Shown here piece by piece: positions 36,301-48,002 of a stretch of 64,000 nucleotides of DNA. Source of the stretch: Combretum micranthum. Its lineage: Eukaryota > Streptophyta > Magnoliopsida > Myrtales > Combretaceae. Each line of letters begins with the position of its first letter. Within the stretch, counting starts at the first letter, position 1. The notes under the pieces were generated by a model. It was not told where the DNA came from. It searched no databases and saw only the letters and a list, made by a program, of their open reading frames with translations. The translations under genes and the position numbers were made by a program. Location: the NCBI GenBank assembly GCA_024138025.1, contig JAMXBD010000013.1:744001-808000 (forward strand). The letters run 5' to 3'.

Positions 36301-36982
36301 TAAATGATCCACCTATTGTAGATATTTAGTGGGACGGTTGCTTTATTTGACTGTCAATCGTCCTAACATCTCATTTGCTATTGATAAGCTTAGCCAATTT
36401 GTAGCAACCCCTCGTGTTGAATATCTCAAAGCAGCGTATCATGTATTAAAATATTTGAAAGGCATGGTTGATTTAGGCAATTTTTATTCTTCCTCTAGCT
36501 CCCTTGATCTCTGTGCTTTCTTTGATTTTGATTGAGGTACTTGTCTCCTTGATCGGAAATCAATTTTAGTTTACTATGTTTTACATGGGGATTGTCTTGT
36601 TTCTTGGAAGATAACGAAGCAAAACACTATTTCAACTAGTTCAACTAAAGCAGAGTATTGAATTATGGCTAGTGCTACTAAGGAATTTATGAGGATTGCT
36701 TATAACTTGTCCGATCTTTAGGTGCCATTTAATCCTTGTGCTATCTTATATTGGGGTAACAAATTTGAACAATTGTTAGTTAATCACATTTGTTATGATA
36801 TTAGAACCTAGCATATTGTAATTGATGTCCATTTTACTTGTCATCAAGTAGCTTTTGGTTTCTTGAAAATTCTCCATGTCGGTTCCAAGCAATAACTTGC
36901 TAATTTTTTAACTAAACAATTTTCTAAAGCTCAATTGTTGTCTACTACATCCAAGTTAGGCTTTTTTATGGCTCTACCTTAA
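33371..36982 (+). pseudogene. Copia gag-pol, broken
   Basis: Reading through multiple frames: gag C-terminus 'VYNFVLQVEKQKQV'; a damaged zinc knuckle near 33510-33590 followed by 'ELIGYPECYKG'; protease 'SWIVDTGASDHMI' (about 33885-33925); GAG-preintegrase 'HEKLGHTSLSKVQC' (34308-34350); and integrase core with 'MMDDSTRGTWTYL' and 'KSDNSAKF' (34522-34740). Then come reverse transcriptase 'WVAAIHKEFDALEHNNSWELIPLP' (about 35505), 'KARLVAKGYP' and the catalytic 'LYVDDM' (about 36030-36047), and RNase H 'TISTSSTKAEY' (36627-36660). It ends at a TAA at 36980-36982 right before the purine tract. At least a dozen stops and shifts are present. Confidence 0.85.
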
Positions 36983-36993
36983 GGAGGGAGGGG
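36980..36993 (+). other. Polypurine tract of copia element
   Basis: AAGGAGGGAGGGG immediately before the 3' LTR, where plus-strand priming starts. Confidence 0.8.
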
Positions 36994-37405
36994 ATGAAAG
37001 TTATACATGCTATGAGCTGTGCCTTGAGTCGATGCCATCACAGTTGATGGCACTATCCGCAATACGCCTATATCTAGTGTTGATGCAATTACAGTTGATA
37101 ACACTGTTCATACTCTAGAGTATACATGTGGCTTGACACAAATTTAATTGGATACACATGTACATATTTTAAGTCAAGTTAAAACCCTAGCTGGTAGTAG
37201 TTAGTTATTACTTTAGAATACCATAAAAATAGCAAGTAGATATTTTGTTGGAGATGTAACAAAATATGCTATGTAACAAACTTTCTTCTTAAATAGAGCT
37301 TATCGATAACTCTTCGTCAAATTTTCTACCATGGAGGAAGTTGTTTGTTTCTACTGCTAGATTCTTGTTGGCACATGCATAGTAAAGGTTCCTCTACATT
37401 TCTCA
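36993..37405 (+). repeat. 3' LTR of copia element
   Basis: Starts near GATGAAAGTTATACATG (the TG of the left LTR is altered) and ends TTTCTCA at 37405, followed by the TTTAA duplication. Divergence from the 5' LTR is clear by eye, so the insertion is old. Confidence 0.85.
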
Positions 37406-37410
37406 TTTAA

Positions 37411-39559
37411 GTCAATGTCGAGCCTAAATTTTGGGTCTTATCCTTATAAAGGGTTCGAACCATATCAAACCCACCCCATTTGCTCTTAAATACTTGACAA
37501 AGTACTAGTAAGGTTTTTGTAAATGCTTGGTTTTGAAAAATTAATTTGATTGGGGTTTCACCAATCGAGGTTGGAAATATAAAAGGTGAACCAGAAATCA
37601 CATAGGTGGTTTGATTTCTGATTCAACCATTGGTCTAGAAAAAAAAAAAAAAATAGTACTGGGACTGTTATTTTAAAACCCAAATGGTAATTTAGGCTTT
37701 ACAAATTTTGAATGATATGAGCTAAGGGTTTAAAAAAAAAACGTTTATTTGGACGTTTCAGTTTTTTTTAGTTTTTAGTCCTTTTATAAAAAGAGTTTAT
37801 GTATACAAATATATATATTTGCTTTTGTTTTGAAAAAAAAAAATAAGTGTTTTTTTATTGTAGTGATTCCCATTAGATGTACCTATTGGCTAGGTGGAAT
37901 TAGGTTCTCATAATTAGTTTTAATTTTTATAAAACCTTAGTGCGTTTGTTTCTTTTAGTTTGAGAAAACCGCAAGTGTAAGGGTTTTTGTAAATTTTTTT
38001 TTTTTTATTACTGAAAAAGGCCTAAAAAAGTTCTGATTTTTTTCATGCTTTTGAAAACTCCTAAAAAGATACTAATTTTGGAAATCCCCATTTATTATAT
38101 CTTGGTATTTTAGAAAATAGCTAAAATGATACCATATAGGTATATAAGCCAGCAAAACTTTTTATTTATATACATAAATATATATCCCACATATAAAGGC
38201 TTTTAATGATTTTGTAAATTTTTCCATTTTTAGTTTTGAGATAAGGAAAGTTAATATTTACAAGTGACCCAAAGATTACGCATGCACAGACCATATCAAA
38301 GCTTCTAGATTTATCAAACAAGTTTATTGGATGGTAACGAAATTTACTAAGCAGAATTTTTTTATGTGAAATTATAAAGATATATATATCATTTTTTTAT
38401 TTTTTACTTTTAATGGTTAAAGGAAAAATTAGGATTTATACTTTATTTACTAAAAACTATACAAAATGGAGCACTAGATACAAGATTTTCTTAACCCATA
38501 TCTAATTTAATTTTTATTTATTCATTATTGTATTTTTTTTTATTGTTTCATATTCAAAATCAACCTATGGTCAAAGATTATCTAAACATGGTGACATTGA
38601 TATTTTCATGATAATTGTATCCTAACAATCTAATTTAGTAAAAATTTATATCCTGATAATTTTATTCATAGATTCTAACAGAGTCTAACCAACCTAACAT
38701 TCACGAGTATCACTATATACAAAAGAAACATATCATAGGCATTAAACACATCACATCTATCTGTTTATCAAGAACCCGCATGATTTTTATAATATGCAAA
38801 CCGTTTTTATTAATCATATACGTCCATGAAAGTATTTCATTATATGTATATCATATGAACCGCATAGAATCGTGCATTATATTATAATATATGTCTTTTT
38901 CTTTTCTTTTCTCTTTTTTTCCCTCTCCTCTCCCCCTCCCCTTCTACTACTTTCTCGGTTTTTACATATACAAATGAGAGTGTTGATGAACAAAGATAAA
39001 TGACTAACTGAGCGAACTAAAGCAAAAAGGAAAAAGAATGGAACAAAGAAATTAAAAAAAAAAAAAAAAGAAGAAAGCAACGGTAACAAGAGCAGTAGTG
39101 CTTGACTTGTCAAACTTAGGTTAGACCTTGGATAGAAGATGGGTTAGCGAACGAGGCAGCACGGGCTCAAACTGGGATTGGATCAGGTTTGTGCATGGGC
39201 CTTCGGATCTTGCAAAAACGAAAACAAGTGTGGTACCCTCTCTCTCTCTCTCTCTCAAGTTGAAATAGGGCGGAGGTCTGCGGTGTTGAGGTGGCTCGAT
39301 GATGGAGTCGGCCGAGATAGTGTTTGGTGGTGTTATATAGATAATGGTTGTTGATGGTGGTAAAGGTGAGTAAAGCATATGTTGATTCGGTCGGAGAAGT
39401 GACTAGCGATGAGGGAATTTGCAAGAGGTAGTGTGGTGTACTAGTGACGGTTGGGTATTTAGGCATACGGTGGTCGCTCAGTGATGGGTAAGGTGGTGTT
39501 CGACTGGTTGAGTGGAGTTAAGTTGAGGATCGGGATGTTTGATTGGCGAAGGCTAGGAG
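37411..39559. other. Non-coding stretch
   Basis: AT-rich with many homopolymer runs, a pyrimidine-rich block at 38890-38950 and a (TC)n tract at 39238-39257. A less AT-rich block at 39110-39540 has overlapping minus-strand frames (78-99 codons) that show low-complexity Ser/Thr/Pro-rich sequence and no domain. No gene can be supported. Confidence 0.5.
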
Positions 39560-39757
39560 TGTTGTCCAGAGCAGTTGATGATTATCTTATTATAACTTTC
39601 GGTTATTTGAGATTACTATCGTCCTTATCTTTGTCCTATAATCTTATTTATTTTTATCATGTATTCTTAATATCTATAACAAACTGGACCTGATGTATCT
39701 ATATATATATAATATATATGTTGTATATCATTAATGAAAAGTGTCGAAATCATTTCA
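39560..39757 (+). repeat. Probable 5' LTR of second copia element
   Basis: The right end ...CATTTCA abuts the primer site at 39758. A TGTTGTCC start at 39560 would give a 198-bp LTR, a usual size for short-LTR copia lineages (Ale/Retrofit type). The matching 3' LTR is missing, so the left boundary is a guess. Confidence 0.45.
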
Positions 39758-39769
39758 TGGTATCAGAGC
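39758..39769 (+). other. Primer binding site of second copia element
   Basis: TGGTATCAGAGC is an exact match to the tRNA-iMet complementary site. Confidence 0.85.
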
Positions 39770-39792
39770 TGTTAAACCAAATCACTCCTACA

Positions 39793-42700
39793 ATGAATAG
39801 CCAAATCATTCCTGCATCTTCTTTTATAACAACCCCTACAACTACCTATACCTTTGCTATTAAACTTAACTTAAGAAACTACCTTGCATGGAAAACCTAA
39901 TTTGCTCCCCTTCTTAATTATCACAATATGAACAATTTGATCGATGGTACCCCTGCTCCAGCTAAAATCATACCGTCAGTCACAAATCAAATGAAACTTC
40001 TAAAAATTCAGAATATGCACAATGGTTCAAAAGAGATCAGCTACTGCTGTCATGGCTTTTCTCCTCTCTTTCTAAAGAGGTTTATCCCTATATCATTGGT
40101 TGTAATACATCTTTAGCTGCATGGAAAGCATTAGAAAGTGCTTTTGGCTCAATATCTCAAAACCGTCAGCTTTGATTGTATGTGGAACTTCAAGAGTTAA
40201 AGAAGAATGATATGACCATTTCATAATATCTTCAAAAGGTAAAATCACTTGCAGATGAATTAACTGCTGCTGGCAGACCTATTGCACCTGCTGAATTTAA
40301 TGCGATTATTTATCGCAATATTGGTATCGAATTTCATCCAATTTTTCTGCTCTAAATTTACGTACTGATCCTATTTCTTTTACTGAGCGTATAGCCAATT
40401 GCTTTCCCATGAAATTTTGTCGAATAGCTATCAAGCTTCTCCAATGGCAAACATTGCCATTCGGCCATCTTATACACCACAAGCAAGACCGACTCCTATG
40501 ATTAGTCCAAATTCAAATTTTCGGCGATCAAACAATAGAAGAAATGCTAAATCTGTGGTTATCATAATCACACTAATGATCAATGTAGGCAAAGTATGCT
40601 CTTAAACAGCCATTCGTCCACGGGGAAATGTCGCATGGCAATCAAATTATGTTAACATCCTTTATCATATATGTTTGTTCTACAAAATGTTAGTATTGTC
40701 ATCCCTCCATATCAAGCATGGTTTTCAGATACTAGTGCAACACATCATATGACACCTAATTCACAAGCAATAGCCGAACCACAAGTATATAAAGGTGGGG
40801 ATCAAGTCACAATTGGTAATGGGCAATCCATGCCAATTACTTACACTGGTATGGCCTTTTATCCCTTTATTAAAAATACTAGCTTGATGCTTAAAGATGT
40901 TCTCCATGTTCCTACTCTATCTAAACCATTACTGTTTATTCAACAATTTACCAAAGACAATAATTGCTTCTTTGAATTTCACCCTTCTTATTTTTTGGTT
41001 AAAGATCATCAAAACAAGGAAATCCTATTGCAAGGCAAGAGTAATGCAGGCTTGTATGAACTCCAACAATCAAAACCTCAAACTTTCTTGAGTGAATGTG
41101 CTTCTTTTCAAACATGGCATGCTCGATTAGGACATCCTTGGGTGCACACAGTTTCCAAAATAATTGCAGAAAATAAATTACCTGCATCTAGTTCTTTAGA
41201 TCCTTCTTTTGTTTGTTCATCTTGTAAATTAGGAAAAATGGCAAAAATTGCCCTTTGCATCAATTAAGCACTTAAGTTGTAAACCTTTTGAAATTATTCA
41301 TTCTGATGTTTGGGAACCAACTCCTGTGCTCAATAATTTAGGTTTTAGGTATTTTGTTTTATTTGTTGATGATTATTCTTGTTTCACCTGGATTTTTCCC
41401 TTAAAGAATAAAAGTGAAGTTTTTAATATTTTGAAAAATTTTGGGTCCTATATAAAATTGCAATTCAATTCAAACATAAAGCTTTTCATTCAGATTGGAG
41501 AGGAGAGTTTCAAAAATTGCACTCATATTTTAACCAAAAAGGCACTATTCATCGAGTTCCATGTCCTTCACATGAACAAAATGGATTGTTTGAAAGAAAA
41601 ATAAGGCATATCATTGATACAAGCCTTACACTTCTTACTCATGCAGCAGTTCCCTTCAAATTTTGGTATCATGCTTTTATCACTACAGTTGCTAATATTA
41701 ATAATATGCCAACTACCAATTTGAATGAAAAAATACCATATGAGCTTTTGTATCAACAGAAACAAAATTATTTGAACAACAAGATTTTTGGTTGTGCTGC
41801 TTATCCTTACCTTAGACCATATAATGCCCATAAATTCTCTTTTCGTAGCAATCAATGTGTGTTTTTAGGCAAATCTCCTAATAATTGCGGTAATTTCTGT
41901 TTAGATATTGATCAAGATAAAGTATATATTGTCAGACATGTTTTATTTAATGAAAATTTATTTCCTTTTAAACTGCAACAACCTTATTCTCCACCACAAC
42001 AGGAATCGGTCACTCTTTGGTTTACTATACATGTACTGCATTCTTCCTCCTTTCATTCAGGTACGTTTCCCCCCTCCTCTTCATTGCCTTTAAGCGAAAA
42101 TCATCAACCAATCACATCTCCATAGGAAAATCCCCTTTAATTTCACAATCTATTCCTCACTCTCATCCTATGACTACTCAATCTCACCACAATATTCATA
42201 AACAATCCAAAAGTTGAACCTTAACACTCAATCATCAAAATCCTCCTCTCATCCTACATCCACCAAATGTCCTACCCGTCTTTCCAATATACCTACACAC
42301 AAGCTTGACTTTTTTTTCCTTGAACCAAAAACTTTCATCAAGCAAGTAAAATTAATGAGTGGCAAAAAGCCATGTTTTATGAGATTAATGCATTGTTGTC
42401 CAATAACACTTGGGATTTTGTTCCTAAACCTTTAAATGCTAATGTGGTTTCTAACAAGTAGGTGTACAGGATAAAACGAAAACAAGATGGTTGCATTGAT
42501 CGTTATAAAGCAAGATTAGTGGCAAAAGGCTTTACACAAGAAGAAGTTATTAACTACAAAGAAACATTTAGTGCAGTGGTGAAGGCTACCACAATACGGA
42601 TTATTCTTACGCTTGCAACTATGCATAATTGCCAACAAAGCAACTTGATGTATCTAATGCCTTTCTTCATGGTCACCTACAAGAAACCATCTATATGCAT

Positions 42701-42914
42701 CAGCCCATTGTTTTTGTTGATGACCAATGACCTGACTTTGTATGTAAATTAGATAAGTCTCTTTATGGATTAAAACAAGCCCCATGTGCTTGGTTCTCAA
42801 GGCTTGCTGATTTCTTACATTAGCAAGGGTTTTTCTCCCCTAAAGCTGACTCATCTCTTTTATCTACAAAATGATCGTCTTATTATCTATGTCTTAGTTT
42901 ATATTGATAATATT
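39793..42914 (+). pseudogene. Copia gag-pol truncated in reverse transcriptase
   Basis: Starts at an ATG 23 bases after the primer site. Gag reads 'FAIKLNLRNYLAWKTQFAPLL...IDGTPAP', like short-LTR copia gags. Then protease 'WFSDTSATHHMTPN' (the usual DTGA is DTSA), preintegrase 'WHARLGHP...CSSCKLGKM' (about 41115-41240), and an integrase core with 'HSDVWEPTP', 'VDDYSCFTWIFPL', 'HSDWRGEF' and 'HEQNGLFERKIRHI'. Reverse transcriptase follows: 'DRYKARLVAKGFTQEEVINYKETFSAVVK' (42496-42585), '[16 protein letters not shown]' (about 42753-42805) and 'VLVYIDNI' (about 42890-42915), where the family has YVDD. The sequence then switches to a gypsy element. Frameshifts occur near 41250, 41500, 42640 and elsewhere. 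RNase H and the 3' LTR are gone. Confidence 0.85.
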
Positions 42915-45837
42915 AAGGACCACATGATGTGAAGGATTGCAAGTGGGTAGAGAATGCTTGCTTTTCTTGTGGTAAGCTGGGACACAAGAGTAATACCTGC
43001 ACAAACAAAGTCATTCCACAGGTTTTCTACTTCAAGTGTAGGCAGAAGGGACACAGAGCTATAGATTGTAAAGGAGGGCAGTATGGCAGAGTTTATTCTG
43101 GCCAGGGGCAGCGAGCATCAGCAAAGTTTTACGCTTTACAACATAGTGAGACTTCTAGTGTTGACACTATCGCGGGTATGTTACCTATACTCCTGCATAG
43201 TGCATATGTGTTGTTTGATACTGGTGCCGTTTCTCTTGCATTTCTATATCTTTTATGTATGTTTGTGGTATATCTACTGAGTTTATGTCTGTATATGTAT
43301 CTGTTAGTACTCTTTTAGGAAGTGAGTCTGTATTGAATAGAATCTGTAAGAATGTGAATATTGAGATAGAAGGTAGACATCTACCTGCAGATTTAGTGGT
43401 GCTGGATATGTTGGATTTTGATGTGATTTTAGGTGTAGACTGGTTGGCAAAGTACCATGTGGTGATTGATTGCCATAACTTAGTAGTGGAGTTCAGTTTG
43501 CTCGATGGTGACCATTTTGTTTATAAGTTGGTAGTGCAAAGACCTCCAGTTTTACCTACTTATGAATTGTGGGGATGATCAGTTTTGGCTGCTATGGTGA
43601 AAGAAGATAAAAAGGAGATAGTGTTGTCAGATGTTCCACTTGTATGTGAGTATCCAGAAGTTTTTCCAGAGGATCTGCCTGGATTACCACCAGAGAGGGA
43701 AGTGGAGTTTGGTATTGACTTGATACCTGGTACTGTACCAAAATCAAAAGCTCCTTATCGAATGGCTCCTACAGAACTTGCTGAGCTTAAAGTGCAATTG
43801 GATGATTTGTTGAAGAAGAAGTTCATTAGACCTGGTGTTTCACCTTAGGGAGCTCCAGTTCTGTTTATCAAGAAGAAGGATGGCAGTATGAGACTGTGCA
43901 TCGATTACAGAGAATTGAACTAAGTGACAGTGAAGAACAAGTATCCTTTGCCACGAATTGATGATCTATTTGATCAGTTGGCAGGAGCTTCAGTATTCTC
44001 AAAGATAGATTTGAGATCTGGATATCATCAGTTGAGAGTGAAAGCTGAAGATATTCAGAAGACAGCTTTCAGGACAAGGTATGGACATTATGAATTTGTT
44101 GTCATGCCTCTTGGACTCACCAATGCACCAGCAGTATTTATGGATTTGATGAACAGAGTCTTCAGGGAGTATCTTGATATTTTTATGGTAGTCTTTATTG
44201 ATGATGTATTGGTGTATTCAAGGACTAAAGAGGAGCTCGAAGAACATTTGAGATTAGTTCTAACTAGATTGAAGGAAGAGAAGTTATATGCGAAGTTTTC
44301 AAAATGTGAGTTCTAATTAGAATAGGTGTCTTTCTTAGGACATATTGTTAATGGTAGTGGGATATCAGTGGATCCTGAGAAAGTCAAAGCAGTTGTTGAA
44401 TGGCCAAGACCCAAGACTATGAGGAAAATCAGAAGTTTTTTGAGAATGGCAGGATATTACAGAAGATTTGTGGAAGATTTTTTCAAAATTGCTAGTCCTT
44501 TGACCCAGTTGACATTGAAGGGAGTGAAGTATGAATTGAGTAAAAACTATGAAGCTAGCTTTCAGTTATTGAAGAATAAGTTAATATCTGCTCCAGTGCT
44601 AGCCTTACCTGTGAGTGGTGAGGAGTATGCTATTTATAGTGACGCCTCTATACAAGGTTTGGGATGTGTGCTGATGTAGAGAGGCAGGGTTATAGCATAT
44701 GCTTCCAGACAGTTAAAGCCCTTTGAGAGGAATTATCCTACTCATGATCTGGAACTAGTAGCAGTTGTGCATGCTTTGAAGCTGTGGAGACATTACTTAT
44801 ATGGGGAAGGATGTAAAGTGTATACGGATCATAAAAGTTTAAAGTACATCTTTACCCAGAAAGATTGAACATGAGACAGAGAAGATGGTTGGAACTGATA
44901 AAGGATTTTGATATTGATATTTAGTATCATCTAAGAAAGGTGAATGTAGTAGCTGATGCCTTGAGCAGAAAGCGAATAGAGAATCTTGCAGCTTTGATCA
45001 CGACAGAACGTCGTCTCATTGATGATATGAGGAAGCTTGAACTGGAAATAGTCACAAGACAGGTAGGTGAAAGATTGGCTAATATGAGAATTCAACCTAC
45101 TCTTGTGGACAGAATCAAGATAGCTCAGACAAATGATATGAGTGTCTTGGATATAAAGAGGAAAATGGAGATGGGTCGAGCACCAGAATTTTATGTGGAT
45201 GATGAATGTATCCTTAGGTACAAAGTGAGATTGTGTGTGCTAGTGCAAAGAGAACTTAAGAAGGAACTGTTGAAGGAAGCGCACTACTCCAGTTATTCCA
45301 TTCATCCTTGAGGGAACAAGATGTATCAAGATTTGAAAAAGCTATACTGGTGGAACAATATGAAAAAGGAGATAGCGGAATATGTATCTAAATGCATACG
45401 TGTCAGATGATTAATATTGAGCACAGAAAACCGACTAGTGAGTTGAAGCCTTTGCCAATACCACAGTGGAAGTGGGAACATATCACCATGGATTTTGTTT
45501 CTACTTTACCCAAGACAAAAGATAAGTTTGATTCAATTTGGGTCATTGTGGATTGTCTCACAAAGGTAGCTCACTTTATAAGTTAGAGTGTTTGGCATCA
45601 GCTACTACGACGATTGAAAAGCCGATCAGAATTCTCTATTCACTTTCTGCTCCAGGCATCAGCTACTACATTACGACGATTGAAAAGCCGATCAGAATTG
45701 TGGACTCTAAAGAGAAGATTCTGAAAAGCAAGGTGATCAAATATGTGAGGGTGCAATGGACTAATCAAACTGAACGTGAAGCTACCTGGGAGCTAGAAGA
45801 AGACATGAGAGTGAAATATCCAGGGTTGTTTCACTAA
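42915..45837 (+). pseudogene. Ty3/gypsy chromovirus gag(3')-pol with chromodomain, broken
   Basis: Begins inside gag at the zinc knuckle CFSCGKLGHKSNTC, with a second damaged knuckle 'KCRQKGHRAIDC'. Protease 'LFDTGA' is at about 43214-43231, then 'DMLDFDVILGVDWLAKYH'. Reverse transcriptase spans about 43760-44330 with '[13 protein letters not shown]', '[21 protein letters not shown]' and catalytic '[10 protein letters not shown]' (about 44190-44220). RNase H has 'YSDASIQGLGCVLM' (44634-44675) and 'DALSRK' at about 44955. The integrase N-terminal part ends at 'DSIWVIVDCLTKVAHFIS', and most of the catalytic core is deleted. A C-terminal chromodomain-like 'KYVRVQWTNQTEREATWELEEDMRVKYP' ends at a stop near 45837. 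This is the Tekay/Del-type gene order. Five or more stops or shifts. Confidence 0.88.
45595..45700 (+). repeat. ~60-bp duplication within the gypsy integrase region
   Basis: GGCATCAGCTACTAC plus ACGACGATTGAAAAGCCG and ATCAGAATT occur at 45594-45640 and again at 45655-45700. The second copy has an extra ATT. The duplication lies exactly where the integrase core has been lost, between the last core motif and the chromodomain. Confidence 0.8.
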
Positions 45838-45870
45838 TCCAAGTAACTTTCGAGGACGAAAGTTCTTTTC

Positions 45871-45883
45871 AGGAGAGGAAAGA
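45871..45883 (+). other. Polypurine tract of gypsy element
   Basis: AGGAGAGGAAAGA directly precedes the TGTAATA start of the 3' LTR. Confidence 0.75.
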
Positions 45884-48002
45884 TGTAATATACAGAAATA
45901 AAGATGAAAATATAATGAATTATGAATCATGAGATGATATAGGATAAGTTTAAGGTCAAAACAAGTAAATTGTAAAGGTTTAAGTTTGGTTGTAGAACAA
46001 ATGTTGAAGTTCAGATTTCTACAATTTTCAACAGATTGTACGCCGTCTCCTAGAGAATCTACGCCTCCGGCGTAGAGAAAGCATAGGAAGGGAACAGTAG
46101 CGTTTTTCTTAATGCTGGGTGGAATGCTGCCGGTGTACACTAGGGTTTCTCTTAACGCCGGCTGGGAACGCCGTCGACATAGGGCATGGATTTGCCGACG
46201 TATGTGGTAGGATTGAAGTTCTGGAAATTCAAAGCTCCGGTGAACGCTGTCAGCGCCCATGTAAATTTTGCTAGCATAGGATGTACGCCAACAAGATCTA
46301 CACGTACGCCGCTGGCGTAAGGCCGACGTATGATTAAATTTCTATAAATACGAGACGTGAAAAATAGTTTCGACATATTTTTCTTTTATCATTTTCTCCT
46401 TCGTATAAGAGAGTTTTGGAGTATTCTTGGAGATCTAGGCTTGGAGAATCATCCGAATGGTGTTTTTGATCCAAAGTAAGTGATTTTAACCTTCTCTCAT
46501 GGATTAAATAAGAATTTGTATAAGTCTTGCTTAGGGTTTTATGGATTTTTCATGAAGGTTTTTGGAGAAAAACTCTAGCTTTGTGTGGAATCCGAAATTT
46601 TGAGAAAGGATTCGGGTTTGGTGATCCAAGCAAGTAAGTAAAGTCTTTTAAACGTAAAGATTCAATAAAGATTCATTCTTGATATGAATGTGATTGTTCT
46701 TGTTGTTATGAATATTAGGGTTTTGGAGGATTATTGAGTTATGTTAATTGTTGTGGAAGATTGATTAGGTTAAACGATGCAACTTGGTGATTTTCTTTGT
46801 CAGGTTAGGATATCGGGAGTTGTAGTACATTAGAGTTTGTTTATATCGTGTTCTTATATGTTCTATTATGTATGTTGTTGACAGGAATTTAGAGATTTGG
46901 GTTGCTGTTATATTGTCATTATTGATTGAAGTGTTGTAGAGATTCGAAATATTTGGTTGTGGTTGAGTGTTGTCGATAAAGGATTTTTAGGAGATACAGA
47001 TTGGAATTTCCTGAAACTGAGAAAGGTACGACCAATCCTTACTTGTTGCTTTTGCTTGTAAGTTTAGTATTGATTGAATGGTTGTAGGAAGAGAATTTCT
47101 TAATAAACTTCATCTTTATTCGGTTTAATAATTTGTATGTTTTGGTTGTGACTGGCTTTGACAAGTAAAGACCTGGAAGACAGTGATACTGGTGAGGTAC
47201 CCTAATGATCTTGGTATGAGGTTGTCCCTAGTGGACTCATGCCTTGATATGATTCCAATAGAATTAGGTGTTCTGGATTCAGGGTGTTTGGGGAGTACCC
47301 ACTCATCCATATATGTATATCATTAATTATTTTCAAAAAGTTGTTTGATTTATCAATGGGGTTTGAGTAACTCCGAGTTCAGGATTAGAGTATATCTAAT
47401 ATTGAACCGTGTTATTTTGTTGGCTTAAGAAAGATAATAATATGACTATTTGCATTAGTTTAAGTTGCACGAATTACCTGTCTATTATATGTGCATATGC
47501 ATTTGTGTTTGGATTGAAGTTATCATACTGGGCGTCGCCGCTCATTCTTTTAAATTTTAGGTACAGGTGAAGAAGATATAGTGTATGATCTTTTCGGATA
47601 TGACTTATTCTTTGATAGCGGGGATGGCGATAGTGGACCTGACTACCCAGCCGAGAGTTAAGCTTCATATATCAAATTTCTAAGAGAAGACATGATTGAT
47701 CATTTAGAATTGTAGTTGGATACTTTTGTTAGTTTTACATGAAAAAATTTTTAGTGTAGACAGTATTTAGTTTATGTTGAATTTGTTGACTATGATGTCA
47801 ACTTGGATTTGAATCTTAAACAAGGAGTTTATATGTTTTATGAAGTATGAGTTTTTAGTTTCAACAGGTTTCGTATCCTATGAGATACCCTATGAGTATT
47901 TACAGGTGATGATTGTATTATTGTGAATAATAGAGCCTTTGTGTGTCCTTTATAAGAGGGGATACGTGGTGGGTTGTAATGCCTTATTTTTAGGTCGTTA
48001 CA
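45884..48002 (+). repeat. 3' LTR of gypsy chromovirus, 2.1 kb
   Basis: Starts TGTAATATACAGAAATAAAG and ends ATTTTTAGGTCGTTACA. It contains a TATA-like CTATAAATACGAG at 46343-46355 and GC-rich ACGCCG(G/C) words at 46030-46330. The same landmarks occur reversed in 25411-27165 and 61533-63018. The 2-kb size is usual for Tekay/Del LTRs. No 5' LTR remains because the element is fused to a copia fragment. Confidence 0.8.

Larger units (their letters stand above)
28675..37405 (+). mobile_element. Ty1/copia retrotransposon, both LTRs, interrupted by a solo LTR
   Basis: Two LTRs of about 0.41 kb (28675-29090 and 36993-37405) with a primer site after the left and a purine tract before the right. TTTAA flanks both sides (28670-28674 and 37406-37410), a perfect 5-bp target duplication. 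Subtracting the 3,558-bp nested insertion leaves about 5.2 kb, normal for copia. Gene order gag-protease-integrase-reverse transcriptase-RNase H confirms Ty1/copia. The frames are heavily broken, so the element is dead. Confidence 0.9.

Noticed and set aside
38877..39466. Minus-strand frames of 78-99 codons
   Set aside because: Low-complexity Ser/Thr/Pro- and Phe-rich peptides overlapping in different frames around TC repeats; no domain.
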